Part shown: positions 1-10,250 of the stretch, one piece after another | Numbering within the stretch: position 1 is the stretch's first letter | Layout: each line of letters opens with the position of its first letter | From: Gryganskiella cystojenkinii | Lineage: Eukaryota; Mortierellomycota; Mortierellomycetes; Mortierellales; Mortierellaceae | Direction: 5' to 3' | DNA: 64,000 nt | Assembly: GCA_015852425.1 (NCBI GenBank) | Contig: JAAAIG010000013.1 | Span: 68,600 to 132,599, forward strand | Notes under the pieces: generated by a model | What the model was told of the DNA's origin: nothing | Database searches by the model: none | The model's input: the letters and a program-made list of their open reading frames with translations, nothing else | Made by a program: the position numbers and the translations under genes

Positions 1-2992
1 TCTCTCTGCGCACTTGCCACTCTCTCCGTCACCACGTCCACAGGAGAATCGCCCGTCGGTGTCCTCGTCGAGTACACTTCAGAGGGCACAATCCAGTCCA
101 AGAGTCCAACACCCATGAACAAAGGAACCATTGTCAAGATCAGTAACCTCTTCGAGGGTATGCCTGTTCGCAGGAACGAGTTTGTCAAAAACATCAAACG
201 AGAGTACACAAAATGCATTGGACTCATTCAGGCCTATGCTCTCATCGTCCCCAATGTCAGGATCAGTTGTGTCTCTCAGACCGATAAAAAGTAAGCTGTC
301 CTATAGTTTTTCTTTTCTTTTCTTTATATCTTGAATGGGGGGAACTTGTAACTAATCGACTGCCTAACACTCAACTCAATTTAGACCTGCCGTAACCTAT
401 ATCTCTACTAGCGGAAACGCCTCTGTGCGACAAAACATCATCAATGTCTTTGGTGCCAAGGCCATGGTGGATGTGATTGAGTTTGACCTCGAGCTGGTTA
501 AAGGGAAACCCAAGAATGGCGACAATGGCGACGACGATAACAACAGTGGAAATGAGCAAGACCAAGATCAAGGCACAGAGACCAAGGATGATAAAAGCAC
601 CGGCATTCGCTTGATCGGTTACATCTCCTCCCCAAGCTTTGGTAAAGGTCGTTCGTCAGCGGATCGTCAGTATATCTATATCAACGGTCGACCCTGTACA
701 CTACCCAAGGTTGCCAGAGTCATCAATGAGGTGTATCACTCCTTTAATACGAACCAGAGCCCCTTCTTGGTCGCCAACCTGATCCTCCCTACGTCTTCGT
801 ACGATGTCAATGTCAGTCCGGACAAAAGGACGATCTTCTTGCACGACGAGCGCATGCTGGTGGAAGAGCTCAGGACCAAGCTGACAGAGTTTTTCGAACC
901 CAGTCGGAACACGTTTGCGGTCAGTGAGGCAAGGCAGTTGATCAAGAAACCGGATCTTTTCAGCCGTTTGAAGTACGGTACTGACAACAACAACAACAAC
1001 AACAACAAGGACAAGCCCGAGCAGGAAGAATGCGATGATGAGGATCTTGCCGAGAATGACTATGATGAAAAAGAGAAAACGACTACCAAGCAAGCCTCAC
1101 GTCCTGGAACAGTTGTTCAGTCCATCACCATGTCTTCCCTCTCTACGAAGAAAGTTTCCTCGTCCACTTCTTCTGCGACCGTCGCCAATTCGTCTTTGCG
1201 ACTTGCTCAAACCAGTCTAATGGATTCAATGCAACAAGTCGAGTCCCCGGTCAAGAAGCGGAAGGCTCTAGACTCTAGTCTGGACTCGGAGTCGGACTCG
1301 GAGCAAGTATCAGGGGAAGACCCGCGTGTGGTCAAGATTATCAATATTGGCAGGCGTCCAGTGGAGAGAGATACTGTTGCTTCTGCGCGTGATGAGGAAA
1401 TGGACGCTCAAGACACGACTAGCGTACCAACTTCTATCGCGACAGATGGTGAGGATTCGACCCTCAATGTCCTGGAGGGCTACGACCCCTTAGATGACCG
1501 AGCACGTAAGGATGAGGAGGATGATGTCAGTGACAGTGACGAGGAGGGTCAAGAAGCCTTTGATATTTTACAGCAACAGCAACAAACACAGCAAAAATCA
1601 AAGCCACAGCAGCGAGTCGTTGTTTTGGATTCAGTGGTGCAGAAAGAAGGAGAGCGTGACTGGATCATGATCGGATTCGATATGGAGGAGCAACGTCGAA
1701 AGCGCACCTTGCGAATGAAATCCCTAACCGAGTCCCGTCAAGTACATCAAGAGAAGGCCGCAAGACGTCAAGAACGCCGTCAGCAGACTCGTTTACAGAT
1801 GGATCGAGAGTCCGAAAAGAACGACAAGGACGAGTCAGGTGTAGCCGTTGTAGTTGATGAGGAAGAGAACAAGGAGAACGAAAACCGTCAGAGTGGGCGT
1901 TTGAGGAACAGCAAGGAGATACGGAGAAACGACCTAAAGCTCTCGGATGCCAGTTTTGCCAACCTGGACGATGCCAAAGCTCAAAAATCGCTCAGTCGTG
2001 TCATTTCCAAAGATGACTTCTCAAAGATGAAAGTTCTTGGTCAGTTCAACCGTGCATTTATAGTTGCCCGCTTGGACAAGTATTCGTCATCTGCTGAATC
2101 CTCCCCTCCCTCTTCTTCTCTGTCCTCGCCCAATGATCCCTCGGCACGGAACGAAAGGAGACGACGCCGTCTCCAACGAATCAGCTCGGACATCTTTGTG
2201 ATTGATCAACATGCGTCCGATGAAAAGTACAACTTTGAGACCCTTCAAGCCAAGACTGTGTTTTCGACTCAGAGGATGTTCCAGCCCAAGAAGTTGTACC
2301 TAACAGCACAAGAGGAGATCACGGTCGTGGATCATATGAAGATGCTGAACCAAAACGGATTCTACCTCGATTACGATCCTCAGGCACCGGTGAGTCATCG
2401 ACTCCAGCTTGTGACGTTGCCCGTGAGCGAGAGAGTGGTCTTTGATCTCCAGGATTTCGAGGAGCTCGTGTTTTTGTTGTCGCAGCAGACCAGTACGCCT
2501 TTGGAGGATGTCAAAGAATCGGATAGTCATCAGCACTCAAGCAAGATGGTCCGATGCTCCAAAGTACGGGCTTTGTTTGCGTCAAGGGCCTGTCGTCGGT
2601 CTGTAATGATTGGCCATGTCCTGAATCATACACAGATGAAACGAATTGTCCGACATATGGGCGAGATTGATCAGCCTTGGAACTGCCCTCATGGTCGGCC
2701 GACGATGCGCCATCTGTTGGATCTAACAGAGTTGGATGCACAGGACAAGCAACAGGAAAGGAAGCAAAGGCAAGAGCAGACGACACGTCGGTTCCATAAA
2801 GGAGTCGGGGATGATCAGGATGAGTTTGAGAACAGCAAAGGAGAAGAAGAGGAAGAAGAGGAAGAGGAGGATGAGGGTTCTGATGCGTATGTTCCGATTG
2901 CGGTGAAGAGACCGACTCGTCATCAAGGATCGATGTTCAAGCAGTTCCTGGCTGTGACGCCGAAACCACAGTCGGCGATAGTATCACTTTGA
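1..2992 (+). CDS. PMS1: DNA mismatch repair protein PMS1/PMS2 type (MutL homologue), 5' truncated by the window
   Basis: Model: join(<1..290, 385..2992), 965 residues visible; the intron (291-384, GTAAGC..TTTAG) falls after two bases of a codon. This is the endonuclease subunit of the MutL-alpha heterodimer (yeast Pms1, human PMS2), which nicks the new strand in nuclear mismatch repair. The window opens inside the GHKL ATPase domain at the SLCALATLS segment that follows the GEAL motif; the transducer domain follows (residues about 75-250, ending near NVSPDKRTIFLHDE). A long acidic, Gln-rich linker leads to the C-terminal endonuclease domain, with the metal-binding motif DQHASDEKYNFE near residue 703 (DQHA-x2-E-x4-E), then ACRRSVMIG and NCPHGRPTMRH near residue 862, the zinc-site motifs diagnostic of PMS2 rather than MLH1. 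About 95 further residues, including a Glu-rich run, extend past CPHGRP, where animal PMS2 ends soon after. Family assignment is very secure; the N-terminus lies upstream of the window. Confidence 0.95.
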
Positions 2993-3302
2993 GAAAGGAG
3001 CCAGATAGATATATCCTACCAAGATGCATTGTTCTCATCAGAAAAGAAAAGAAAAGAGCTAAAACAGCCGATTTATCACCGCACAAATTACTGATAGTCA
3101 TATATGTTTTTTCGTCCTTTTGAAGGCTGTTCGCTGTCCGATGCTCCTTCCTTTCTTTGATCTTTTGCCTTCCCACCCATACACACACACACACACACAC
3201 AAACCTCCTTCCATTCCTGCCTTTCTACTCATCTTCGTCTTTCAATTACATCTTTCGACCAATCCAACTACTATACACCTTATTACCCCGTTCCACTGCA
3301 GG
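2993..3302. repeat. Intergenic spacer with a (CA)10 microsatellite
   Basis: Spacer of 310 bases between two + strand genes. It contains a perfect (AC)10 dinucleotide run at 3181-3200 and pyrimidine-rich sequence just before the next start codon, compatible with a fungal promoter and 5' UTR. An open frame continues upstream through the (AC)n run to 3120, but the translation there is low-complexity and I do not regard it as coding. Confidence 0.6.
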
Positions 3303-6300
3303 ATGAACAGGCTCGAATACATCATCCCAGCTCTATACTCTGTCGCTCCAAAACAATCGTTGATTCTCGATCAAGCCTGGTCAAGCGCCAATCACTCTGT
3401 CCCGAAGAGCGATGTCCTCATCCAACTCCAGACCAAGACTGGCCTCCAGTCCATGGTGATTCGGTACTGGTTCCAGTGCAAACTTCACCTTGACGAGATC
3501 GACACTGCCCTCGATACTCATAAGGGCAAGCATGTTCGATTCCCGCAACTCGAGAACTTTCATGAGCTCATCCTCTTTACAGTCTCTGGGTCCTGTTACT
3601 GTGACCAAACTTTTGATGATCCTCCTTCGTCTTCGACTCTTTTCTCGTCGAATACCAGCACAAACTCAAACTCAGCCACGACCGCAAACACGGCCGGCAC
3701 ACAAAGGACCTCCCGTCAGCAACTCTCTGTGCCCCGCCTTCCGGATCTACTTCAATCGAACACTTTGAATAACACCAAGCCTGAAAAATCAAAATCTATG
3801 ACAGTGAAAAGGCAACCTTCACCATCACCACTGCCAGCACGACCACAGCGACAAACTCGCGGATTGTCCTCGACTCACGATTTTGCTTCTGCTACATCAT
3901 CCTCTTCTTCAAATAGACCCATTCAAAAACCAGGAGTTCAAACCAGATCACTGCGATCTCGCGTGCGATCGCCTCAGCAACCACCACCACTAGTGCCAGT
4001 CCCCCACGTGACCGAACCAGATCCTCCTGTTCGTCGTGGTCGTGGTCGCCCAAGAGGCTCTGGTAGGGGTGGTGCTGCTGCTCGAGGTCGTGGCCGCGGT
4101 CGAGGACTCGATACTGTCTACGCAACACGTTCGTCACGCCGTCAACACAACGGTGATCAACGACAAAGCCAAGACCACTCGTACGTTAATACTCAGTCTA
4201 CTGCCACTAACACTGGCAGTCCAACAACGCGGCCCTCAACCCCGCAACCGACAATCGAGCAATATCAACAACCAGTCCCAGGACGTGGACGTGGTCTTGG
4301 TTTGGGAAAAGGCGTCGGCAGCGCTTTTCTTATGCGTCGACCCAATACTCAAAATCGTCAATCGAGCCACAGTCAGAGCCCGAGTAGCTCCGATTCTTCG
4401 TCTGACTCTGGAAATAGCTCTTATAAAAGCACCCGAAGTCGATGTCGAAACCGAAGCAAGTCCCCGTGTCGAAAAACTAGAAGCAGACGGTCGGATATGC
4501 GCCATAGCCGAGGCCGTGATCAAAGCCCTGACCGCGGTCCAGCATCAAGCCGTGACCGAAGAAGTCCTAGTCGAAGCAGCGGAAGCAGTGGTCAACGTCA
4601 TCGAGGTCACCAAACACGCCAGAGCAGTTTGAGCAGTCGAAGCAATCGGAGTCGTCAGAATTCTCAAAGTTCTCAGAGTCGTAGCAGTAGCAGTGACAGC
4701 GGAAGCAGCAGCGACAGCAGTGGTAGCGAGAGCGACAGTGACAGCGATAATGACAGTGATATGAAGACTTTCACCAAACACAACAACCGCCATGCGCTGG
4801 TTAGACGAGTCACCGGCGCCAAAACTCCAAAGATCACGATCAAACTCCAGACTCAAGAAGAACCGGTTGTAAGGGAGAGAGGGATGATCATTTTCAGTGA
4901 GGACTCCAAGTCTGATTCCGAGCCATCGAGTCAAGTTCCTGAGGTTTCAACGGTCTCCGAACCAAAAAGTGTCTCCGGTGTAGACAAATCGCCAGAGCCG
5001 TCACGAATACTAACGCCTAACCAGGTCGTTGTTAGATCATACGAGACCTTCAAGTCTAACGAGTTCTCAAAGCGGAATGAATCTCGAATGACAGAAGAGG
5101 TTTCTTCAATTACGAACAGAACACAAAAGTCGAACGGCTTTCCCAATGCAACGGAGGAGAATCCCGGAGTGCAGGACACTTCAAACACTTTTGACTTCTC
5201 ATGCACAGAGGCCAGTTCGAGATACTTCGCTCCTGTGGTGCAGGTGGCAGTCAAGCATTCCAATATGAACGGGTTGTCCAGGGAAACCAACACACTGGCT
5301 CTTGCCATCGAGATTGAAAGTGACAAAGGCGACGGCGAGGTCGGTGCGGGATCTGTATCTACCAAGGTGTTTCTCCCTTCTGTGGCCGTCGCCGGCAACT
5401 CGACCTCGTCCGGAGTTACCATGGCAGCGACTGTTCCCGTTATCACTTCTGATAGCGACAGCGACGAAGTAAGTCTGGGATCATTGCCTACCGATAAGCG
5501 TCGTGCTTTACGGTCGCCGTTTGCTCATGCTGCTCAAACCGCGCCTCCTCCCAAACAAGCGACCCCTGACAAGATGACCAAAACTACCAACTCAGATACT
5601 CCTGTCTCGATGCAAACAGACGCTGCAAATGCATATGGTGATCCGAGAGCAGGTGATCAATCACGCAACGAGCTCATGATGAACCAACGACAGGGCCGCG
5701 CACCAGGCAAGGATGGGGACTCAGCAGTGGTGGTTCATAATTGTTCAGATTCCCCAGCGCAGGCAACTGACGATCGACTTACCAAGACGCAGAGAGCCAG
5801 TCTCGCACCGGTCCCAGAGAAGACCACAGGAGTCCTCGAGTCGGACTGGCGAAAACAGTACTCCGCTATCACTGCTGCCAGACGCGCCACTACTGCCGCC
5901 ACCCCTTACTCTGGTGGTCCAAAGATGAAGACTGAAGGAAAGCCTACAGGCACAGTCAACGATAACGTAAACAACTTCTCATACCCTCAACTCCTGTCCT
6001 CTCAAATCGTTCCCGACAAGAAGCAGATTTTCCGATACATGTGTAAAATTCGAGCTCAATGCGACGAACTTTTGAAAGGGACACCCACACTTTCGCTCTC
6101 CAGCAACAATAACATTAACAACACCAGCATCACTTCCACCACCACTGGAGCGTCATCGTCGATTACACTTCGTCATAACCTTCAGAAGCGACATGGATCA
6201 AACCTTGACCATTACCTTGCTCCTACCAAAAATGGTCCTTATGGTCCGAACCGTGGATGGATGTCTTTAACCAGCTGCCAACCAGACCAACGGCTACAAA

Positions 6301-7199
6301 AGCGAGCCAGAGTGGATTACATGGACATGTACGCTGAGTCGCAAAGCATCCAAGGACTTGTTCGACCATCAACCATCAATCCTGGTACACTTGAGCAGGT
6401 CCAGCGGCAAAGGGTTTTAGAGCGACAAGGACAGCCCCTCGAAAACCCGTTCCATCGTTACCTTGGCGATCACCGAGGTCAAAGGCAGGATGGTGGAGGT
6501 CAGCTCAAACGCCAAGAGAGATCTCGAGACCAACAATCCGACCTTATTTCTTATGCTTCACAATCGGAGAACTGCGAGTCTTCTCGAGGAAGAGGAAGAG
6601 AACGAGGACGCGGAGGAAGGTTTGATCGGTCGAATTCCACGAGCACACAAGGCAGTGCGAACGACGATTACGGTGTCAACTGTTCTTCCATGTTGCAATC
6701 ACCTCATGTTAGTCCCGCAGTCCTTTCACTTGTTCCCAGTACTGCTGAGAACGAAGAGTCGCCCAAGTTGGTGATATCGCCCCACATGACATTGATCCAA
6801 CCCCGTCAACAGAAGGAGGAGGAGGAAGAGAAAGATAAGCAACAACTCTCCTCGTTGTCTTTGTCGTCTAACCTGCCTTGCTCGACAATAATGTCCAACG
6901 GCAATTTGCCGCCAACGGTCATTTCAGATGGATCATTTAACGGTGGCAGTATGTCAGATGTCGAGGAGGTTCTGTCTCAGACAGGATTGGAAGATAGAAA
7001 TGATAACGCTTTGTCTTTGAACAACAACTGGTCCGATCCTTCCAAAGGTACCAAAGCCGCGTCAGCGACAGTTCCGACATCAAGCGACTCAACCGCCACT
7101 TCGGCCACGAAGGCGTCAAGAGGTGGACAACAGGGTCCGGTTGTGAACGGATCTCAAGTGCTTTCTCCGGCTATTCACGACGCAAAGCCCTGGTTTTGA
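3303..7199 (+). CDS. Unrecognised 1298-residue protein with AT-hook-like and RS-rich segments
   Basis: Single exon. I chose the ATG at 3303 because it begins a compact, non-repetitive N-terminal part of about 105 residues (MNRLEYIIPALYSV...), whereas the frame upstream of it is low-complexity UTR-like sequence. That N-terminal part, which contains Trp, Cys and regular hydrophobic spacing, is the only segment that looks folded, and I do not recognise it. The rest is disordered. A Gly-Arg region near residues 240-270 contains an RGRGRPRG core typical of AT-hook DNA-binding motifs. A dense Arg-Ser region follows at about 360-500, like SR proteins or chromatin-associated scaffolds. There are then Ser/Thr-rich stretches and a second RGRERGRGG patch near 1100. 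What is seen suggests a nuclear DNA- or RNA-associated protein; this is inference from composition, not homology. Codon structure is continuous over 3.9 kb, so it is very likely a real gene. Confidence 0.8.
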   Translation: MNRLEYIIPALYSVAPKQSLILDQAWSSANHSVPKSDVLIQLQTKTGLQSMVIRYWFQCKLHLDEIDTALDTHKGKHVRFPQLENFHELILFTVSGSCYCDQTFDDPPSSSTLFSSNTSTNSNSATTANTAGTQRTSRQQLSVPRLPDLLQSNTLNNTKPEKSKSMTVKRQPSPSPLPARPQRQTRGLSSTHDFASATSSSSSNRPIQKPGVQTRSLRSRVRSPQQPPPLVPVPHVTEPDPPVRRGRGRPRGSGRGGAAARGRGRGRGLDTVYATRSSRRQHNGDQRQSQDHSYVNTQSTATNTGSPTTRPSTPQPTIEQYQQPVPGRGRGLGLGKGVGSAFLMRRPNTQNRQSSHSQSPSSSDSSSDSGNSSYKSTRSRCRNRSKSPCRKTRSRRSDMRHSRGRDQSPDRGPASSRDRRSPSRSSGSSGQRHRGHQTRQSSLSSRSNRSRQNSQSSQSRSSSSDSGSSSDSSGSESDSDSDNDSDMKTFTKHNNRHALVRRVTGAKTPKITIKLQTQEEPVVRERGMIIFSEDSKSDSEPSSQVPEVSTVSEPKSVSGVDKSPEPSRILTPNQVVVRSYETFKSNEFSKRNESRMTEEVSSITNRTQKSNGFPNATEENPGVQDTSNTFDFSCTEASSRYFAPVVQVAVKHSNMNGLSRETNTLALAIEIESDKGDGEVGAGSVSTKVFLPSVAVAGNSTSSGVTMAATVPVITSDSDSDEVSLGSLPTDKRRALRSPFAHAAQTAPPPKQATPDKMTKTTNSDTPVSMQTDAANAYGDPRAGDQSRNELMMNQRQGRAPGKDGDSAVVVHNCSDSPAQATDDRLTKTQRASLAPVPEKTTGVLESDWRKQYSAITAARRATTAATPYSGGPKMKTEGKPTGTVNDNVNNFSYPQLLSSQIVPDKKQIFRYMCKIRAQCDELLKGTPTLSLSSNNNINNTSITSTTTGASSSITLRHNLQKRHGSNLDHYLAPTKNGPYGPNRGWMSLTSCQPDQRLQKRARVDYMDMYAESQSIQGLVRPSTINPGTLEQVQRQRVLERQGQPLENPFHRYLGDHRGQRQDGGGQLKRQERSRDQQSDLISYASQSENCESSRGRGRERGRGGRFDRSNSTSTQGSANDDYGVNCSSMLQSPHVSPAVLSLVPSTAENEESPKLVISPHMTLIQPRQQKEEEEEKDKQQLSSLSLSSNLPCSTIMSNGNLPPTVISDGSFNGGSMSDVEEVLSQTGLEDRNDNALSLNNNWSDPSKGTKAASATVPTSSDSTATSATKASRGGQQGPVVNGSQVLSPAIHDAKPWF

Positions 7200-7586
7200 G
7201 GAAGGGAGAGTCTGAAATTTCTGACAAGGTGGTCAAGCTCAACACTAGCAAATGAGCTCTTCCCACAAATAATCAGATGTAGATGGTTTTTTTTTGCAAA
7301 CAAGAGAGTCATCACGTAAGTCCGTAGCTCTGTTTTCAACACATCGTCAAGTCTATCACCTTTTGATCTAATTAAAAGAGCCAGGCAGATGCCAATCCAG
7401 CAGAGAAAATGACAGGAAGACATCGGGGATGCGTTCATGGACGATGAGAACCAATGGTACCTGGGAAAGGGAGTAGGTTTAGCCGTGTCTGTCTATTCCT
7501 ATACCTCTAATCGTCCTTATATTTTCTGTGCCGGTCCCTCCACCAGAGCCTCCGATCCTTGATATGGCTCAGTCGCTCCGCCATCC
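7200..7586. other. Intergenic, no gene seen
   Basis: This 387-base stretch is the 3' flank of the RS-rich gene. It holds a run of nine T near 7286-7294 and no convincing coding frame on either strand. Confidence 0.5.
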
Positions 7587-7898
7587 TTGTTTCAGACCCT
7601 GTATATCAGACAATGCGAGGGGAAACTGACGAACCTGTGGTTGTTTCAATACTGTCGGAACCTCCGACGGATCTATTGGGAGCAAATGCGTGGAAACGAG
7701 TCTTTCCCTCTGGGGACTCTGGGGGATGTGCTGTATGAGAGTATTGCTTGCGCTATGACTACGGATGCAAGTTTCGGCGACAAGACGAGCAGGATCGCGA
7801 TCACAACGTCAACGACGACAACTTGGCCGAAGTTGGAAGAACTCGAAATCCTGAACGCAGTTCGATCCTCAAGTAAATCTTGTCAAAATTGCCTGTAA
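7587..7898 (+). pseudogene. Possible relic of an F-box/leucine-rich-repeat protein
   Basis: An open frame of 103 codons with the character of the LRR part of the fungal F-box-like proteins: KLTNLWLFQYCRNLRRIYW and then PKLEELEIL, with the Leu/Trp spacing and the alternation of 'distance' and 'element' phrases of such proteins. There is no F-box at its N-terminus and nothing matching continues downstream, so I read it as a gene fragment rather than a complete gene. A short independent gene or an exon of an unannotated transcript cannot be excluded. The assignment rests on composition and pattern only. Confidence 0.35.
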
Positions 7899-8501
7899 AA
7901 AATATGCGACGTTCATCGCGACATATTATTAGTATGATAGAAAGAGCCGACATTGAAGAAACAAATAGCGACATCGCTATGAAAGGTTTGCTGCCGCAAG
8001 CCAGTCATCCCCAGATTGTTTATATATGCCTGCCATTCATCCTTTGTTTTATTCTTCGCTTTATTCTATTTTTTTTTTTTTGTCTTTCGGTCTCCTTGGA
8101 ATTGTGTGTTCTGTCTTCTCTCCATCTCCCTGTCTTTTCTTTCTTTTGCGTAACCATACTTCGGCTATCCCCTATTTTTGTATCCTTATTTTTCTCTTCC
8201 ATTGATTCTATCCACAGGTGTTATCCTTTGATTTGAAGATTGACGACCTTTGGTGATTCCGTCCAAGAGTAACATTTTTCTGGATCCCGAATTGCGCCCT
8301 CAAGATGTTTCGAATAAGCAACTCCATGATCCCAGAATACACAATCACCCCTCTTTCCCTCTTCCACTTTATCTCTTCTTTCCTCTTTCTTTATCTGCTA
8401 TTTTTCCAAATACCCAATTATCTTAATCCCCTCCCCTCCCCCCTCCCCCCCCCTCTTCCTCTATCAATCTATCCACATACTTTGTTGCTCCAATCTTTAA
8501 C
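7899..8501. other. Pyrimidine-rich spacer upstream of the HNH nuclease gene
   Basis: About 600 bases dominated on the + strand by C and T, with a near-pure C tract at 8428-8453 just before the next gene. Such tracts are common in fungal promoters and 5' UTRs; the complementary strand is G-rich and could in principle form a quadruplex. Open frames here are low-complexity and not supported. Confidence 0.5.
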
Positions 8502-9197
8502 ATGAAGATTTCATTAACAATCTTGATAGCAAATGTCACCGGGGCATCCCGGTCTTCCCAGCGAAGAGATAAAAGCCCCCGCATGTGTATTACCGTCTTA
8601 ATGACCGCCGCGATCGCTCTTCTGGGTACTGTAGCACCTGTATTTGCCACGCCTCCAGGAATACCAACCGCCTTTGATGCAGGGGAGCAACTGAATGAAC
8701 TCCAAGTCCAGCCTAAGGCCAGTATCTCCAAATACGATAGAGCACTGTTCTCACGCTGGATAAGGATCAGTGGCACTTGTGACACCAGAGAGACTGTCCT
8801 CATACGTGATGGCACCAATATCGTCATTGACAGTAACTGTGCCTCCGTCTCAGGCAGCTGGTACAGCCCATACGACGGCGCCACATGGGACCGTACTGCC
8901 GATGTGGACATCGACCACGTAGTGCCTCTAAAAGAAGCGTGGGCATCCGGTGCCAGTTCATGGACCACCGACAAGCGGCGACAATTCGCAAATGACCTCT
9001 CCAACCCTCAGTTGATGGTAGTCACTGACAGAGTCAATCAAGCCAAGGGAGACAAGGGTCCAACTAAATGGTTGCCACCGCTCGCTTCTTACCACTGCAC
9101 ATACGCCAAGGCTTGGATTAGGGTGAAGTATGTCTGGGATCTCAGCGTCGATTCTGATGAGAAGAGCACACTCACTCGCCTGCTCGAAACCTGTTGA
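8502..9197 (+). CDS. Secreted HNH-family nuclease (DUF1524/GmrSD C-terminal-like)
   Basis: Single exon, 231 residues from the first ATG. A second in-frame ATG at 8583 would give 204 residues and place a good signal peptide at the very N-terminus (MCITVLMTAAIALLGTVAPV, then FA), so 8583 may be the true start. The mature part carries the HNH signature: DIDHVVPLKEAW supplies the first histidine, FANDLSNPQLMVVTDRVNQA the central Asn region, and KGDKGPTKWLPP the last part of the beta-beta-metal fold. Cysteine pairs fit an extracellular protein. Compact secreted HNH proteins of this kind are widespread in actinobacteria and present in fungi; they are thought to degrade DNA outside the cell, perhaps for nutrition or competition. 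The family call is strong; the biological role is inference. Confidence 0.85.
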   Translation: MKISLTILIANVTGASRSSQRRDKSPRMCITVLMTAAIALLGTVAPVFATPPGIPTAFDAGEQLNELQVQPKASISKYDRALFSRWIRISGTCDTRETVLIRDGTNIVIDSNCASVSGSWYSPYDGATWDRTADVDIDHVVPLKEAWASGASSWTTDKRRQFANDLSNPQLMVVTDRVNQAKGDKGPTKWLPPLASYHCTYAKAWIRVKYVWDLSVDSDEKSTLTRLLETC

Positions 9198-10250
9198 CCA
9201 CGTGCGCAGTGGCGATAAATCTCAGAACATAGTTCCCCCAGGTACGGTCCCTGATCAAAAACTGTGCATATGCCATCGACTTTGCTTGATTCGATTTGAT
9301 TCGAATGAAATAAAGTCGTGTAGGTTTAAAATCGACTTGAAAACCCCTGTATTCTGCACAGGCCGGGGCCATATCGATATGGTGCGGTATCTTGCTGTTG
9401 GTCGTCTTTGTATGTTCATCGCACTCGAACAAGTAGAAGTCGAAACTTGTCTGCGAATTTATTGAGGACATCCAGGCAGGAACTCTCCTTGAGCAAGACC
9501 ATGAACAATCTAGGAATCAGGTACTCAAGCAACTCGTAGATCTGGGTCAAATGGCGCAGATTCCCTTCCGAATGGCGATCAGTCGCTTGTTGACTTGGCT
9601 TGAAGTCCGAGCATAGAGGAGAACCGCATTATCTCTCGACTTGGTTGGATATCGACTAGATGGTCAAGACCTGGTCTGGGATGCGAAGGTTGAGCTTGTA
9701 CTTCGCGCCAACGACGTGGTACCGGTCACCATCAAGCGCTTTACAGCCAAGTCTTTGGTCCAGGCTTCCTTTTGGGTGATATGACTTCTGTCTTTATTCA
9801 TAACGAGAGAACGATAACTTTCAGATGTACCCAAACTCATTTCCGATCCTTAAGTGAAACTATCATTAATACTGTAATATTGAGCGTTTTTGTAGAGCTC
9901 ACTTAAACCATGAAAGGGTTGGAGCAAACTGGTTTTCCTTCCTGTGCGTGACCAACGATAGTGATAGGTTAAAACTGCGAGCACTGCATAATCATTGTTT
10001 TGTTTTGAAAGCATGGGCCTTCCTTTGTACGCACGCATGTCCTCTGCCCACAAGACCTTCCTTGACACAAACGAGCACGAGCAGGAACCCGACTCGTGGG
10101 CAAAAAAAGGGCAAACAATGCGACCAGTTTTTATTTTGCAAGTTGGACAACTTGGTGCGGTTTTCTTCACTTTTTCCCTTGACCCATCCACCCGTCTCCT
10201 CCCATACTCAACGTTCTTGTCAGCTTTTTTCCCAGACAGGAAACAGGAAA
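9198..10250. other. Long intergenic region with a palindrome and a possible LRR-protein relic
   Basis: No complete gene was found in this kilobase. A perfect 14-base palindrome (CCATATCGATATGG) sits at 9369-9382. Between about 9460 and 9785 the + strand can be read as two open blocks (LKQLVDLGQMAQIP and later KVELVLRANDVVPVTIKRF) separated by a stop, which may be the worn remains of an F-box/LRR-type gene. Overlapping frames on both strands at 9850-10280 look like noise around the promoter of the next gene. Confidence 0.35.

Noticed and set aside
2931..2966. PCNA-binding (PIP) box at the end of the PMS2-type protein
   Set aside because: QGSMFKQFL has Gln and the hydrophobic position 4 but lacks the double aromatic pair at positions 7-8, so it is not a canonical PIP box.
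4036..4632. Long + strand frame (198 codons) inside the RS-rich gene, with others on the opposite strand
   Set aside because: Arg/Ser/Gly codon repeats leave alternative frames open; the translations are Val/Ala repeats and the host frame is continuous.
9369..9382. 14-base palindrome CCATATCGATATGG as a functional site
   Set aside because: Perfect but short, single, and in a region with no gene boundary; palindromes of this size occur by chance often enough that I only mention it.
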